From assembly GCA_964645205.1 (NCBI GenBank), contig CAZYBO010000003.1, positions 124,001 to 188,000 on the forward strand: 64,000 nucleotides of DNA. The letters are read 5' to 3'. This DNA is from CAZYBO01 sp964645205. Lineage in GTDB: Bacteria > Pseudomonadota > Alphaproteobacteria > Rickettsiales > SXRF01. The first letter of the stretch is position 1. Each line of letters opens with the position of its first letter. Positions 8,787 to 17,890 of the stretch are shown piece by piece. Below the pieces are notes generated by a model, which did not search any database, was not told the DNA's origin, and worked only from the letters and a program-made list of their open reading frames with translations. Made by a program: the position numbers and the translations under genes.

Positions 8787-10427
8787 TTATTCCCGCATCG
8801 CAGGCAGTATATACTCGTTATACAGCGACTGTATGGCCTGCATGTTCTTTCCGCTGATCTCGACGCCCATCGCGGGGCTGCTTGAAATAGCGTAGGTAAA
8901 CGTCGTGCCGTCGGCATCTTTGGCGGCAAGTGCGGTCATGAAGCGTTTGACCGCTTCTGCGATTTTTACATTCGGCGCTCCCTGCCCTTCCGGTGCGAAA
9001 TACGCCATCACGTTCTGGATACGCGCGGCATAGGAAGCGATGTCGTCCATCATCACCGCGCAGTTCGCGCATACCAGCACAATGTTAGCGGTGGGAAACA
9101 TCTGCCCAGGCATAGTTTTCGCGGTGCCTTTACCGGTAATGCCATAGGGCGTGGCGGAAACCTCAATCCCGGCAAGATTGAATTCGCCGTTGGTAAAATG
9201 CTCATCGCCCTGATAACTAGCATCCGCGCTTTGCACCATTTTGCCCAGCGGCTGGAACTTAGGAATCGCAGGTTGCACGATCGCCACCATTTCATCTTGC
9301 GTATAGCGCTCCATCACCGATTTATAGGGTGATACCTGCGCTTTTCCCGCTTCATCGTAGGCGGAGCGCACGAGGCTGGCGATCATGCCCTCCAGATAAT
9401 TGTCATACAATTCCGTCACTGTGGAAACCGAATTAAGCGCGAGCTTAGCGAAACGCTGGCCGTTATCGACGCGGTTGGAAATCAGGAAGCTGGCGTTGCT
9501 CTTATGCATGTTGCTCGACATATCGAACTTGTCGATGCGAAATTCCATGTTGCCGCTAAACGGCACTCCGCCCTGCGCAGGAAATGAGCCGGCGAACGTC
9601 ATGTCCAGTTCGACACTCTGTTTTCCGAAGCTGGAATATTTCGGGATATAGGCATAAGGATCAAACGCCCTAATAATGGAGGCATAAGACTCCACCATGG
9701 CATCACCCGCAGGGGTGATTTCCGTATCCGCAGATTTAAGATACAGGCGTATATTTTCCTGCCCGCCATCGGGGGTGCTGGTAATATAAAATCGGCTTGC
9801 GCCGCGGCTTGCGAGCACAGCTTTGCTGCTGGCGTCGGTAATTGTCACCTCCGGTATGATGCAATCGAACATACGGAAATCACGCGCAAGCTGTTGCGGT
9901 TCGCGCCTCGAGAAATCAACGTCCCACAGCAAGGTAAACAATGAACCGCGTGCCATCTGCAAATGGCAAACATTGTCAGCAGGTGATTCGCTCACCATCG
10001 TCGTTTTTTGCCCGGCAAGCGTGCTGGTGGTCAGCCAGTTACCGTGCATCTGCAATACATAGCGGTCGGAAAGCGGGCTGATGCCGAGCGTGATCGAGCC
10101 GTCCGCAAGAATATCCTGATGGATTTCCGGCAGTTTCGCGAATGACTGCTTCAGCTCAGCGTCTGTAGAACCGGCGGCCAGTTCCTGCAACAGCGTATCG
10201 ATGCGGCCGGTAAAATGCGGCTTTGTAATAGTGAGATAAATATCGAACGGAAAGCCTGACGTCTCCAGCGATTCATAAGTCAGATAAGGTTGCTTCGCAT
10301 TAACCAACGTCAGGAGCTGTTCGACATTGCGCTTGGCCTGCGCAGCCTGCGCGAACCACGTGATGCAATAGCCGCCGATACCCACCACGACGAATACAAG
10401 CAGCATAACCGGCAACACCCTACGCAT
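8787..10427 (-). CDS. DUF2125-like membrane-anchored periplasmic protein
   Basis: The 546-residue protein starts with one membrane segment (about residues 5-27), then a large region expected to lie in the periplasm. The segment around residues 50-75 (YESLETSGFPFDIYLTITKP) resembles the GFPF motif of the DUF2125 family, which is common in alphaproteobacteria and related in style to AsmA and DUF945 proteins. No catalytic motif is visible. It is convergent with bcsS, 16 bases away, and 68 bases downstream of pabC. Family assignment is moderate and function unknown. Confidence 0.6.
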   Translation of the reverse strand: MRRVLPVMLLVFVVVGIGGYCITWFAQAAQAKRNVEQLLTLVNAKQPYLTYESLETSGFPFDIYLTITKPHFTGRIDTLLQELAAGSTDAELKQSFAKLPEIHQDILADGSITLGISPLSDRYVLQMHGNWLTTSTLAGQKTTMVSESPADNVCHLQMARGSLFTLLWDVDFSRREPQQLARDFRMFDCIIPEVTITDASSKAVLASRGASRFYITSTPDGGQENIRLYLKSADTEITPAGDAMVESYASIIRAFDPYAYIPKYSSFGKQSVELDMTFAGSFPAQGGVPFSGNMEFRIDKFDMSSNMHKSNASFLISNRVDNGQRFAKLALNSVSTVTELYDNYLEGMIASLVRSAYDEAGKAQVSPYKSVMERYTQDEMVAIVQPAIPKFQPLGKMVQSADASYQGDEHFTNGEFNLAGIEVSATPYGITGKGTAKTMPGQMFPTANIVLVCANCAVMMDDIASYAARIQNVMAYFAPEGQGAPNVKIAEAVKRFMTALAAKDADGTTFTYAISSSPAMGVEISGKNMQAIQSLYNEYILPAMRE

Positions 10428-10495
10428 AGACTATCTCCTGAAGAATGATTACGACGCCGGAAAGTTAGCATCCATCCCGGCCTAACACAATAACC

Positions 10496-11356
10496 TTACC
10501 ATTCGCCCTTATGCGCCCGCGTATAATCGGCAATATCCTGTCGTAGCCGCGCTTCCATCTCACTGGTTCCCCTGACGGAATCCCAGCCAAGTCCAGTGGG
10601 CATAAGACGACCAACCGGCAAGGCTTTATATACCACATTGGTAACGAATACGGTGTCAGCCCCCGCCAGCGCGTCAACCCCTGCCACAACCTCCGTCACC
10701 TCGCCGGGAAAAAGTGCCATAATAGCCGCCCGTGTCGAGCCTTCCAGCACACCGCAGGAGAGTTGTGGTGTAAAAAACTGCCCCTCTTTGCGCCAGAACA
10801 GGTTTCCGGAGCTGGTTTCACATATATGCTCGTGCATATTCAATAACAGCGCGTCGGCGCAATGATGGTCGGCAGCTTCTAGCCTCGCCAGCGTAGAGTT
10901 AAGCCCCTGGCAGAGTTTATATCGCACGGGCAGTGCATCCGGCGATATTTTGCGCAGGCTTGAGAGCCAAAGCGCCACAGGTTCTTTAGAAATGACCGGC
11001 ATGGTCGCAGTTTCTATCACGCAGCTTGCCCCGGCCTCAGGATGGGTAGAGTCAGGCATATACCCCCGACTGCCGATGCCCCGTGTCACCTGAATACGCA
11101 GAAGACCTTCTTCCATTCCATCGGCAACCAGCAAGGTTCTGCACTGATCGTGGAGGTTTCTCCAGTCAAACTGGATACGTATGGCTTCCAGACCCGATTT
11201 CAACCGCTCCATATGCCATTCAAAGCGGTAGGGAACGCCGCCATGCACGGCTATCGTCTCAAACACACCGTCGCCAAAGCGAAAACCGCGGTCATGGATG
11301 GAAATGCTGGCGTTTTCCGCTTGCACCAGCCTGTCATTGAGTATGATATGCGCCAT
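10496..11356 (-). CDS. pabC: Aminotransferase class IV, probable aminodeoxychorismate lyase
   Basis: PabC splits 4-amino-4-deoxychorismate into p-aminobenzoate and pyruvate using PLP. The 286-residue sequence has the class IV signatures IHDRGFRFGDGVFET near residue 20, a candidate PLP lysine in VRYKLCQGLN near 160, the segment ICETSSGNLFW near 195, and GVLEGSTRAAI near 215. Class IV members also include D-amino acid and branched-chain aminotransferases. I prefer PabC because folK, folP, folC and pabB surround it. It diverges from folK with only 36 bases between the start codons, so the two promoters must overlap. Confidence 0.8.
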   Translation of the reverse strand: MAHIILNDRLVQAENASISIHDRGFRFGDGVFETIAVHGGVPYRFEWHMERLKSGLEAIRIQFDWRNLHDQCRTLLVADGMEEGLLRIQVTRGIGSRGYMPDSTHPEAGASCVIETATMPVISKEPVALWLSSLRKISPDALPVRYKLCQGLNSTLARLEAADHHCADALLLNMHEHICETSSGNLFWRKEGQFFTPQLSCGVLEGSTRAAIMALFPGEVTEVVAGVDALAGADTVFVTNVVYKALPVGRLMPTGLGWDSVRGTSEMEARLRQDIADYTRAHKGEW

Positions 11357-11392
11357 ATACTCTGTTCATTAGCGTTTTTTAGGCGATAGACA

Positions 11393-11917
11393 ATGATAAT
11401 CTTGGGTCTGGGCAGCAATAAAGGCGAGCGCATGACGTACCTGCGCGAGGCCGTTGCGCGACTATCGGGATTTATAAGCGGGTTGCGCGAATCCTCCATC
11501 TACGAATCGAAAGCGTTGCTGCCTTCCGACGCGCCGACGCATTGGGACAGCACCTTCCTCAACATGGCCATCTCCGGCGAATCCATGCTTTCGCCTGAAG
11601 CGCTGCTTGCAGAATTAAAAAGTGTCGAGCGCCTGCTGGGGCGGAAAGCCGCAGGGGTCTGGTCGCCGCGTGAGATTGACATCGATATTCTCGCCATTGA
11701 AGGGCTGGAATATAGCACATCGCAGTTGAATATCCCCCACCGCGAATTGCTCAACCGTGATTTCGCATTGTTGCCGCTAGTTGAGCTTGCACCAAACTGG
11801 CGTTATCCGTGCGCGGGCGAGTATCACGGCATGCGGGCACAGGACATAGCGCAGGCAAAATCTTACCGCTGCGGCGCGACTCTCGCAGAAACAGGAATCA
11901 GGCTCTATGGTCATTGA
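11393..11917 (+). CDS. folK: 6-hydroxymethyl-7,8-dihydropterin pyrophosphokinase
   Basis: FolK activates hydroxymethyl-dihydropterin with ATP for the dihydropteroate synthase step. The 174-residue protein has GLGSNKGERMTYL at the N-terminus, FLNMA near residue 60, and the catalytic loop WSPREIDIDIL near residue 95, in which the two acidic residues that bind magnesium are kept. The IPHRELLNRDFALLPL segment follows. Its end overlaps folP by 11 bases, which suggests translational coupling. Confidence 0.95.
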   Translation: MIILGLGSNKGERMTYLREAVARLSGFISGLRESSIYESKALLPSDAPTHWDSTFLNMAISGESMLSPEALLAELKSVERLLGRKAAGVWSPREIDIDILAIEGLEYSTSQLNIPHRELLNRDFALLPLVELAPNWRYPCAGEYHGMRAQDIAQAKSYRCGATLAETGIRLYGH

Positions 11918-12692
11918 TACAAAGCTAGTCGCGATACTGAACCTAACCCCGGATTCGTTTTCCGACGGGGGGAGCTATGCAGATACCAACGCAGCCTTAA
12001 AAGCCATCGAACGGTTCGCTGAAGAAGGCGCAAGCGTGATCGACATTGGCGCGGAGTCTACTCGCCCGGGTGCCATTCCAATCTCTGTAGAAGAAGAATG
12101 GGAGCGTCTTTCTCCATTGCTAAAACAACTTAAGCATATACCCCATACGGGTATACAGTACAGCATTGATACAAGGAACGGTGAGAACGCGCGAAAAGCG
12201 CTTGATCTCGGTGTGGACTGGATTAACGACGTATCTGGTTTTTCCTCACGCACCATGATCGATGCGGTATTGCCATACGATTGCATGCTGGTAGTGATGC
12301 ATTCGCTCGGGGTGCCTGCTGACAAAGCCATGGTACTGCCGGAAGATTGCGATATTGTGGAGTTGCTCACCGGCTTTGCCGTTACACGCCTGCGCGAGCT
12401 GGAGCAGGAAGGCATTTCGCGTAAACGCTTCATCTTCGATCCCGGCGTCGGTTTCGGGAAAACCGCGCCGCAATCATGGGACATCATCAACAACGCTTCC
12501 GGGTTCAACGCATTGGGCGTTCCGTTGCTGGTCGGGCATTCCCGAAAATCATTCCTTTCACCGGATAGGGAAAGCCGTGACGCCGCCACACTGGAGGTTT
12601 CGACGCAATTGATCGAAAGTAGCGTGAATTATCTGCGTGTCCACGATGTAGCCTCACACAGGCAATTGCTGGAAAGTCTTATGAATGGCTGA
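11907..12692 (+). CDS. folP: Dihydropteroate synthase
   Basis: FolP joins p-aminobenzoate to the activated pterin. The 261-residue TIM-barrel has every family signature: ILNLTPDSFSDGG, DIGAESTRPGA, WINDVSGF, FDPGVGFGKT and the sulfonamide-contact region GHSRKSF. The gene overlaps folK upstream and folC downstream (8 bases). It contains one copy of the TATACCC-N5-GGGTATA inverted repeat. Confidence 0.97.
   Translation: MVIDTKLVAILNLTPDSFSDGGSYADTNAALKAIERFAEEGASVIDIGAESTRPGAIPISVEEEWERLSPLLKQLKHIPHTGIQYSIDTRNGENARKALDLGVDWINDVSGFSSRTMIDAVLPYDCMLVVMHSLGVPADKAMVLPEDCDIVELLTGFAVTRLRELEQEGISRKRFIFDPGVGFGKTAPQSWDIINNASGFNALGVPLLVGHSRKSFLSPDRESRDAATLEVSTQLIESSVNYLRVHDVASHRQLLESLMNG
12137..12155. 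repeat. TATACCC-N5-GGGTATA inverted repeat inside folP
   Basis: Seven-base arms flank a 5-base spacer (CATAC). The same arms occur in pabB at 20551, and a 6-base-arm version in proS at 28111, each in a different codon phase, so protein conservation does not explain them. Confidence 0.7.
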
Positions 12693-13965
12693 CGCTGTCG
12701 AACATTTCCTGAACCGTCTGCACCACCCGGCGCTCGCAGGCATCGACCTTTCGCTTGACCGCATGATGCGGCTTCTGATCATGCTCGGCTCACCGCACAA
12801 GCGCCTTCCGCCAGTTATCCACGTGGCGGGCACAAACGGCAAAGGCTCACTGCTGGCGAACCTGCACGCAATCTTCACTGCAGCCGGCCTGCGCGTACAC
12901 CGCTATACCTCGCCTCATCTGGTGCATTTCCGTGAGCGCATCCTTCTCAACGGAGTTCCCATCGAGGATAAAAGGCTGGAGCCAATCCTGCGGCATATGG
13001 CCACGATTCTGACGCAGCAACCCGCCACGTTTTTCGAGGCAACCACCGCAGCAGCATTCTTGGCTTTTGCTGAGCAGAAAGCCGATATATTATTGCTGGA
13101 AACCGGTCTCGGCGGCAGGCTTGATGCCACCAACGTTATCGACACCCCTGTGCTGACAGCCATCACCCCCATCTCTTTCGATCATTGCGAATATCTAGGT
13201 CATACGCTCAGCGCTATCGCAGGCGAAAAAGCGGGTATTCTCCGTAAAGCCACGGCATGCGTAGTAGGGAAGCAAGAGGAGGAAGCCGCACAGGTAATTG
13301 CTGCAGCAGCGCAAAAACTCGGCGCTCCTCTCTATCGTTTCGGCAGGGAATGGGAGTGGAGCCAAAAAAGTGGACAGACTGTTTATCATTCCAGCACGCG
13401 CACGCTTGCCTTTTCCCCCGCACTTGCCGGTTTCCACCAACTCGACAATTCCGCTGCCGCCATTGCCTGTTGCGACATGCTTCCACAATTTTCCCTTAGC
13501 GACGCGCATATCACTCAGGGCATTGCCAGCGCGGTATGGCCTGCACGCCTCCAGCGCCTTGCTAGCGGAGCTTACGCTTCAATGCTTCCTTCAGGCATGG
13601 AGTTGTGGTTAGACGGCGGGCACAATCCGGCTGGCGGCGACGTGTTGGCGCAATGGATCAAAGAGCAAGGCAAGCCGTGCTATCTCATCTGCGGCATGTC
13701 ACGCAATAAGGATACGGCAGGCTATCTCAGGCCACTTATGCCGCACGTAGACATGCTCTATGCAGTCGCTATCCCCGAAGAATCGCAGAGCCAGCCGCCG
13801 GAGCAGATATGCATGGCCGCAGGCAGCGTCGGCCTGCAGGCAGAAGCGTTTCCAACGATAGAAAAAGCATTGCAAACCATTGCCGGGCATGGCAAAACTC
13901 CGGCCATAGTCTGCATCTGCGGTTCGCTTTACCTCGCGGGTAAAGTGCTCGCCGCCAACCAGTAA
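12685..13965 (+). CDS. folC: Dihydrofolate synthase / folylpolyglutamate synthase
   Basis: FolC adds glutamate to dihydropteroate and extends the polyglutamate tail of folates. The 426-residue Mur-ligase-type enzyme has the ATP loop VAGTNGKGS near residue 50, ETGLGGRLDATN near 145, SFDHCEYLG near 170, and the C-terminal domain marker DGGHNPAG near 310. It overlaps folP by 8 bases and ends 13 bases before dapD, so folK-folP-folC-dapD is probably one transcript. Confidence 0.95.
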   Translation: MADAVEHFLNRLHHPALAGIDLSLDRMMRLLIMLGSPHKRLPPVIHVAGTNGKGSLLANLHAIFTAAGLRVHRYTSPHLVHFRERILLNGVPIEDKRLEPILRHMATILTQQPATFFEATTAAAFLAFAEQKADILLLETGLGGRLDATNVIDTPVLTAITPISFDHCEYLGHTLSAIAGEKAGILRKATACVVGKQEEEAAQVIAAAAQKLGAPLYRFGREWEWSQKSGQTVYHSSTRTLAFSPALAGFHQLDNSAAAIACCDMLPQFSLSDAHITQGIASAVWPARLQRLASGAYASMLPSGMELWLDGGHNPAGGDVLAQWIKEQGKPCYLICGMSRNKDTAGYLRPLMPHVDMLYAVAIPEESQSQPPEQICMAAGSVGLQAEAFPTIEKALQTIAGHGKTPAIVCICGSLYLAGKVLAANQ

Positions 13966-13978
13966 GGAACACCGCCAT

Positions 13979-14791
13979 ATGCAATCCATTATCGAAGCCG
14001 CATGGGAAGACCGCCAAAATATCAGCGCGGCCACCACAGGCGAAGTGCGTAATGCCGTTGAAAAAACCCTTGCGCAACTGGATAGCGGCACGCTGCGCGT
14101 AGCGGAAAAACAGGGTATCGAATGGGTGACCAACCAATGGGTAAAGAAAGCGGTATTGCTGTCATTCCGCCTCGGCGCGATGGAAGTCATGAAAAACGCA
14201 GGACTCACCGCATACGATAAGGTTCCTTCCAAATTCGCCGGGTGGAACGAGGAGCAATTCAGGCAGGCAGGTTTCCGTGCCGTGCCCGGCGCTGTCGTTC
14301 GCCGTTCTGCGCACATTGGGCGCGACGTAGTGCTGATGCCGAGTTTTGTCAATGTCGGCGCCTATGTCGGCGAAGGCACGATGATCGACACATGGTCGAC
14401 GGTAGGAAGCTGCGCGCAGATCGGCAAACACTGCCATATTTCCGGCGGTGTCGGCATCGGCGGCGTGCTCGAGCCGTTGCAGGCTAACCCCGTCATCATC
14501 GAGGATAATTGCTTCATCGGTGCGCGCAGTGAAGTAGCCGAAGGCGTAATCGTGGAAGAAGGCGCGGTCATTTCGATGGGCGTCTATCTCGGCGCGTCCA
14601 CCAAGATCGTAGACCGCGACAGCGGCACCGTCACTTATGGCCGCGTACCCGCCTATTCGGTCGTCGTGCCCGGCAACCTGCCCGGCAAAACATCGAACGC
14701 GCCCGGCCTCTATTGCGCTGTCATCGTCAAGCGCGTGGATGAAAAAACCCGTGCGAAGACAGGCATCAACGAAATTCTGCGCGGCATTTAA
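13979..14791 (+). CDS. dapD: Tetrahydrodipicolinate N-succinyltransferase
   Basis: DapD succinylates tetrahydrodipicolinate in the lysine and diaminopimelate pathway. The 270-residue sequence has a helical N-terminal domain and then a left-handed beta-helix built of hexapeptide repeats from about residue 100 to 220 (for example VNVGAYVGEGTMIDTW, GGVGIGGVLEP and ARSEVAEGVIVEEGAV). Length matches the family. It is last in the folate transcript and converges on the NAD(P)H-hydrate repair gene with a 6-base gap. Confidence 0.96.
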   Translation: MQSIIEAAWEDRQNISAATTGEVRNAVEKTLAQLDSGTLRVAEKQGIEWVTNQWVKKAVLLSFRLGAMEVMKNAGLTAYDKVPSKFAGWNEEQFRQAGFRAVPGAVVRRSAHIGRDVVLMPSFVNVGAYVGEGTMIDTWSTVGSCAQIGKHCHISGGVGIGGVLEPLQANPVIIEDNCFIGARSEVAEGVIVEEGAVISMGVYLGASTKIVDRDSGTVTYGRVPAYSVVVPGNLPGKTSNAPGLYCAVIVKRVDEKTRAKTGINEILRGI

Positions 14792-14797
14792 CCGCCC

Positions 14798-16198
14798 TCA
14801 AGCGGGTGGCTGATACAGCTCTTTCAGAGCAGGCTGGATCGCACGCGGCAAATCTTCGGCAATCATTCCTACCCCGGCGTGCAGCGCAGCGCGGCCATGC
14901 AGCCACGCGGCGGCGCAGGCAGCATCGAATGCAGGCATCCCCTGAGCGAGCAAGCCGGTGACGATACCTGCCAGCACATCGCCGGTTCCTGCAGTTGCCA
15001 ACCATGCGGGCGCGCCGAGATTAACCGCCACGCGACCGTCGGGCGCAGCGATAACCGTATCGTTGCCCTTGAGTATGACCACCGCGCCGCTTTGCTCCGC
15101 CGCCGCACGTGCACGCTCAGGTTTGCTGCCTTCGCAGGCGAATAGACGCGCGAATTCGCCTTCGTGCGGCGTAAGCACCGTGCGGTCGTTTAGCGCCGCA
15201 AACAAACTTTTCGGGCTATGCTTAAATGCGGTCAGCGCGTCCGCATCGAGCACGCAAGGTTTTTTATGCGAAAGCACTTGCAACACCTGTTCACGCGTAG
15301 CTTCGCTTACGCCGCTGCCGCAGCCGATCAGCACCGCCGTCACGCGTTCATCTTCCAGCAACGTTTGTAGTTCGCGGATAGTATCCACCTGCTTAGTCAT
15401 CACCGCCGTAAGCGACGAAGCATAGACCGGGAGCGATTCACGCGTGCAGGCAACGCTCACCAGCCCCGCACCTGTGCGCAACGCCGCATTTGCCGCAAGC
15501 CTCGCCGCGCCTGTGCTTGCAATGCCGCCGCCTACGACGATAGCATGGCCGCGCGTGTATTTATGCGCGGCTGCTTCGATGATAGGAAAGCTGTGTTGCC
15601 ACAACACCGGCATATTAAGGCAATGGCGCGTCGGGATGCCATGACCGCTTATGCCAATATCGGCGACATGCAGCGCGCCGGTGGCAATCTTGCCGGGCAG
15701 CAGCGCCTGCCCGAGTTTTGGCCGCACGAAAGTCACCGTATGCGTGGCGCGTACGACCGCGCCCATAATGCGGCCATCGTCGGCGTTGATGCCGCTTGCG
15801 ATATCGATCGCCACCACAGGCGCGCCATGCGCATTGATATGGCCAATGGCCTGCAACGCACGCCCGTCAATCTCGCGGTTTAGGCCGGTGCCGAACAGCG
15901 CGTCGATCACCAGTTGCCTGTCCTTGAGGTGATCGGGCGTAAAATCGGCAAGCGACACAGCCACCGCATCCCAGCCACGCTCCTTCAAAAGCCGCGCCAC
16001 GATAATTCCGTCGCCGCCGTTATTCCCTGCACCGCAGACAGCCAGACACGGCCGCGGCGTAAATTGCCGCACGATAAAATCAGCCACAGCGCGCCCTGCA
16101 TTTTCCATCAACGTTGACGATGAGATACCGCTTGCGATCGCAGCGGCATCGGCAGCGCGGGCTTCGGCGGCGGTCAATAGGATAGCAGGGTGAAACAT
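14798..16198 (-). CDS. nnr: Bifunctional NAD(P)H-hydrate epimerase / ADP-dependent dehydratase
   Basis: This enzyme repairs damaged NADH and NADPH hydrates. The N-terminal YjeF-type epimerase domain (residues about 1-210) has GAGNNGGDGIIVAR and DALFGTGLNR. The C-terminal carbohydrate-kinase-like dehydratase domain (about 220-466) has VVGGGIASTGAARLA, LTPHEGEF and the ATP-site motif TAGTGDVLAG. I chose the ATG at 16198 because GGAG lies 6 bases before it. The upstream in-frame TTG at 16210 is part of that ribosome-binding site. The start sits one base after the phosphatase stop, so the two genes are coupled. Confidence 0.95.
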   Translation of the reverse strand: MFHPAILLTAAEARAADAAAIASGISSSTLMENAGRAVADFIVRQFTPRPCLAVCGAGNNGGDGIIVARLLKERGWDAVAVSLADFTPDHLKDRQLVIDALFGTGLNREIDGRALQAIGHINAHGAPVVAIDIASGINADDGRIMGAVVRATHTVTFVRPKLGQALLPGKIATGALHVADIGISGHGIPTRHCLNMPVLWQHSFPIIEAAAHKYTRGHAIVVGGGIASTGAARLAANAALRTGAGLVSVACTRESLPVYASSLTAVMTKQVDTIRELQTLLEDERVTAVLIGCGSGVSEATREQVLQVLSHKKPCVLDADALTAFKHSPKSLFAALNDRTVLTPHEGEFARLFACEGSKPERARAAAEQSGAVVILKGNDTVIAAPDGRVAVNLGAPAWLATAGTGDVLAGIVTGLLAQGMPAFDAACAAAWLHGRAALHAGVGMIAEDLPRAIQPALKELYQPPA

Positions 16199-16199
16199 C

Positions 16200-16676
16200 T
16201 TAAACTCCAATGCTGTGTATTTTCAATTTTGTGATCATCGCGTCGGCACCTGCTTCCGCAAGATCAAGCACATGCTCAAAACCCCGCTCGTCGCCGTAAT
16301 ATGGATCGGGCACATCCTGCATTTTACCGTGTACATAATTCAGGAATAAATCGACCGTCGATATTGAAGAAGACGGGGACATAAGCCGCAGCAGCCGCAC
16401 ATGCTCCGCATCCAACCCCAATATCAGCTGGAAGCGGTGGAAATCCGCGGGCGCAATTTTTCGTGCACGCAAGTCGCCGATCAGGATGCCGCGTTTCTTT
16501 GCTGCCGCCACAGAACGCATATCCGGCGCTTCTCCTACATGATACGCGTGCGTACCGGCAGAATCGACCTGCACCTTATCTTCCAGACCATGCAGAGCAA
16601 GGCGGTGGCGTAACACCCCCTCGGCGGTAGGTGAGCGACAAATATTTCCTGTGCAGACAAAAAGAATGTTGTACAT
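16200..16676 (-). CDS. Low molecular weight protein tyrosine phosphatase
   Basis: The 158-residue protein begins MYNILFVCTGNICRSPTAEG, which contains the C-x4-CRS phosphate-binding loop with nucleophile Cys and Arg, and ends with the general acid aspartate in VPDPYYG. These residues define the LMW-PTP family. Some members act as arsenate reductases and others on exopolysaccharide tyrosine kinases, and the sequence does not decide between them. The frame extends upstream to 16772, but the family start is the ATG at 16676. It is first of a two-gene unit with nnr. Confidence 0.92.
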   Translation of the reverse strand: MYNILFVCTGNICRSPTAEGVLRHRLALHGLEDKVQVDSAGTHAYHVGEAPDMRSVAAAKKRGILIGDLRARKIAPADFHRFQLILGLDAEHVRLLRLMSPSSSISTVDLFLNYVHGKMQDVPDPYYGDERGFEHVLDLAEAGADAMITKLKIHSIGV

Positions 16677-16729
16677 AAGCGCGTATAATAAATTATTGTA
16701 GCGATGATTCAATCGTTGATGGGAACGGG

Positions 16730-17233
16730 ATGATGAAACCGAGAAGTCTCTATTACAAAACGATGGCGTCACCGGTAGGATCCCTGCGGCTGATTGCCTC
16801 CGATCGCGGACTTTGCGCTGTACTGTTCCACGGCGGAAGGCGCACGCGCCTTACCGTCAACGGCACGCTGGAGCAAGACGATTCGCATAAAATGCTGCAA
16901 CAGGCGGAGTCGCAGATCACGGAATATTTTTCTGGGAAGCGTAAAAAATTTGAGCTGCCTCTGGACGTTCGCGGCACCGTTTTCCAGATAAAGACATGGC
17001 GTGAACTGGCGAAAATACCCTACGCACGCACCATCTCTTACGGCGAGCAGGCGCGCCGCCTCGGGGACGCCAACAAAGCCCGCGCCTGCGGCATGGCCAA
17101 TGGCCGCAACCCGCTTCCGATCGTCATTCCCTGCCACCGCGTAGTGGGCGCTGGCGGCGGATTGACTGGCTTTGCAGGGGGAATAGACATCAAATTATTC
17201 CTGCTGAAGCATGAAAAAGAGAATGTGGAGTAG
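16730..17233 (+). CDS. ogt: Methylated-DNA--protein-cysteine methyltransferase
   Basis: Ogt-type proteins remove methyl groups from O6-methylguanine by suicide transfer to a cysteine. The 167-residue sequence has the acceptor motif PIVIPCHRVVG with Cys near residue 144, the preceding helix-turn-helix segment (FQIKTWRELAKIPYARTISYGE) and the downstream GGLTGFAGG. It lacks an Ada regulatory domain. It diverges from the phosphatase gene 53 bases away. Two adjacent ATGs are possible starts. Confidence 0.95.
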   Translation: MMKPRSLYYKTMASPVGSLRLIASDRGLCAVLFHGGRRTRLTVNGTLEQDDSHKMLQQAESQITEYFSGKRKKFELPLDVRGTVFQIKTWRELAKIPYARTISYGEQARRLGDANKARACGMANGRNPLPIVIPCHRVVGAGGGLTGFAGGIDIKLFLLKHEKENVE

Positions 17234-17244
17234 CTTTTTACTGC

Positions 17245-17273
17245 TTGTAATGGTTAATATTTGTCAATAGAAT
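17245..17273 (+). promoter_or_regulatory. Candidate sigma-70 promoter for the 17.3-19.4 kb operon
   Basis: TTGTAA (17245-17250) and TAGAAT (17268-17273) are spaced by exactly 17 bases, 33 bases before the first gene of the operon. The same hexamer pattern occurs before nuoA and the tRNA pair. Confidence 0.55.
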
Positions 17274-17306
17274 ACCCGCGTAATCCTTATCCGCAGGGAG
17301 ATCGCT

Positions 17307-17873
17307 ATGTCTGTTACCATCATTCCAACCGAAACGCTCCATCGCTCCGATAAGCTGCTGGTCGTCAAGCGCGGCGTACCGCATGGTTCGGAAATCGTTT
17401 TCCGCGTTTACGTGCCCGGAGGCGGCGCATTATCGGCTATCGATGTGAATGTCGGCGTGCAGGAACGCAATCGCAAGGGCGCGGTGGAAATATCCTTACT
17501 GCCGGGTAAGCAAGCGTTTCAAGAACTCACCATCGACGGCTTTAAGACCGAGCTTGAGCAACGCGGTTTCAATACATCGGTAATCGCAGGGTACGTGTCG
17601 AAAGAAAAAGATTTGTGCGACATTACCGGCGTAGGGCAGCATTTGCCCATTTTCAAGTCAAGCGGCAGGGATGCGGGTATCGCAGCGCTCGCCTTGCAGG
17701 TCAGAAAACTTAAGAAAAGTTTTGAATTGCCTGCTGACATATTGGTAACGCTCGATAACGTTGCCATTGCCATCGCCGAAGGTTTCTGCGAAAAATCGTC
17801 AGGCGCGCAGAAAGCAATGGCTGGAAAACTTGCTCCGGATTCCGTTGTTGCCCGCCCCGCAGCAACCCGATAG
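17307..17873 (+). CDS. Uncharacterised 188-residue protein
   Basis: I do not recognise this family. The protein has no signal peptide or membrane segment. The first half is predicted beta-rich (KLLVVKRGVPHGSEIVFRVYV) and the second half mixed. A good AGGGAG ribosome-binding site and an upstream promoter support expression. It is first in a three-gene unit with two membrane proteins, separated from the next gene by 17 bases, which suggests a shared but unknown task. Confidence 0.75.
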   Translation: MSVTIIPTETLHRSDKLLVVKRGVPHGSEIVFRVYVPGGGALSAIDVNVGVQERNRKGAVEISLLPGKQAFQELTIDGFKTELEQRGFNTSVIAGYVSKEKDLCDITGVGQHLPIFKSSGRDAGIAALALQVRKLKKSFELPADILVTLDNVAIAIAEGFCEKSSGAQKAMAGKLAPDSVVARPAATR

Positions 17874-17890
17874 GGATAGAGAGAGTATCG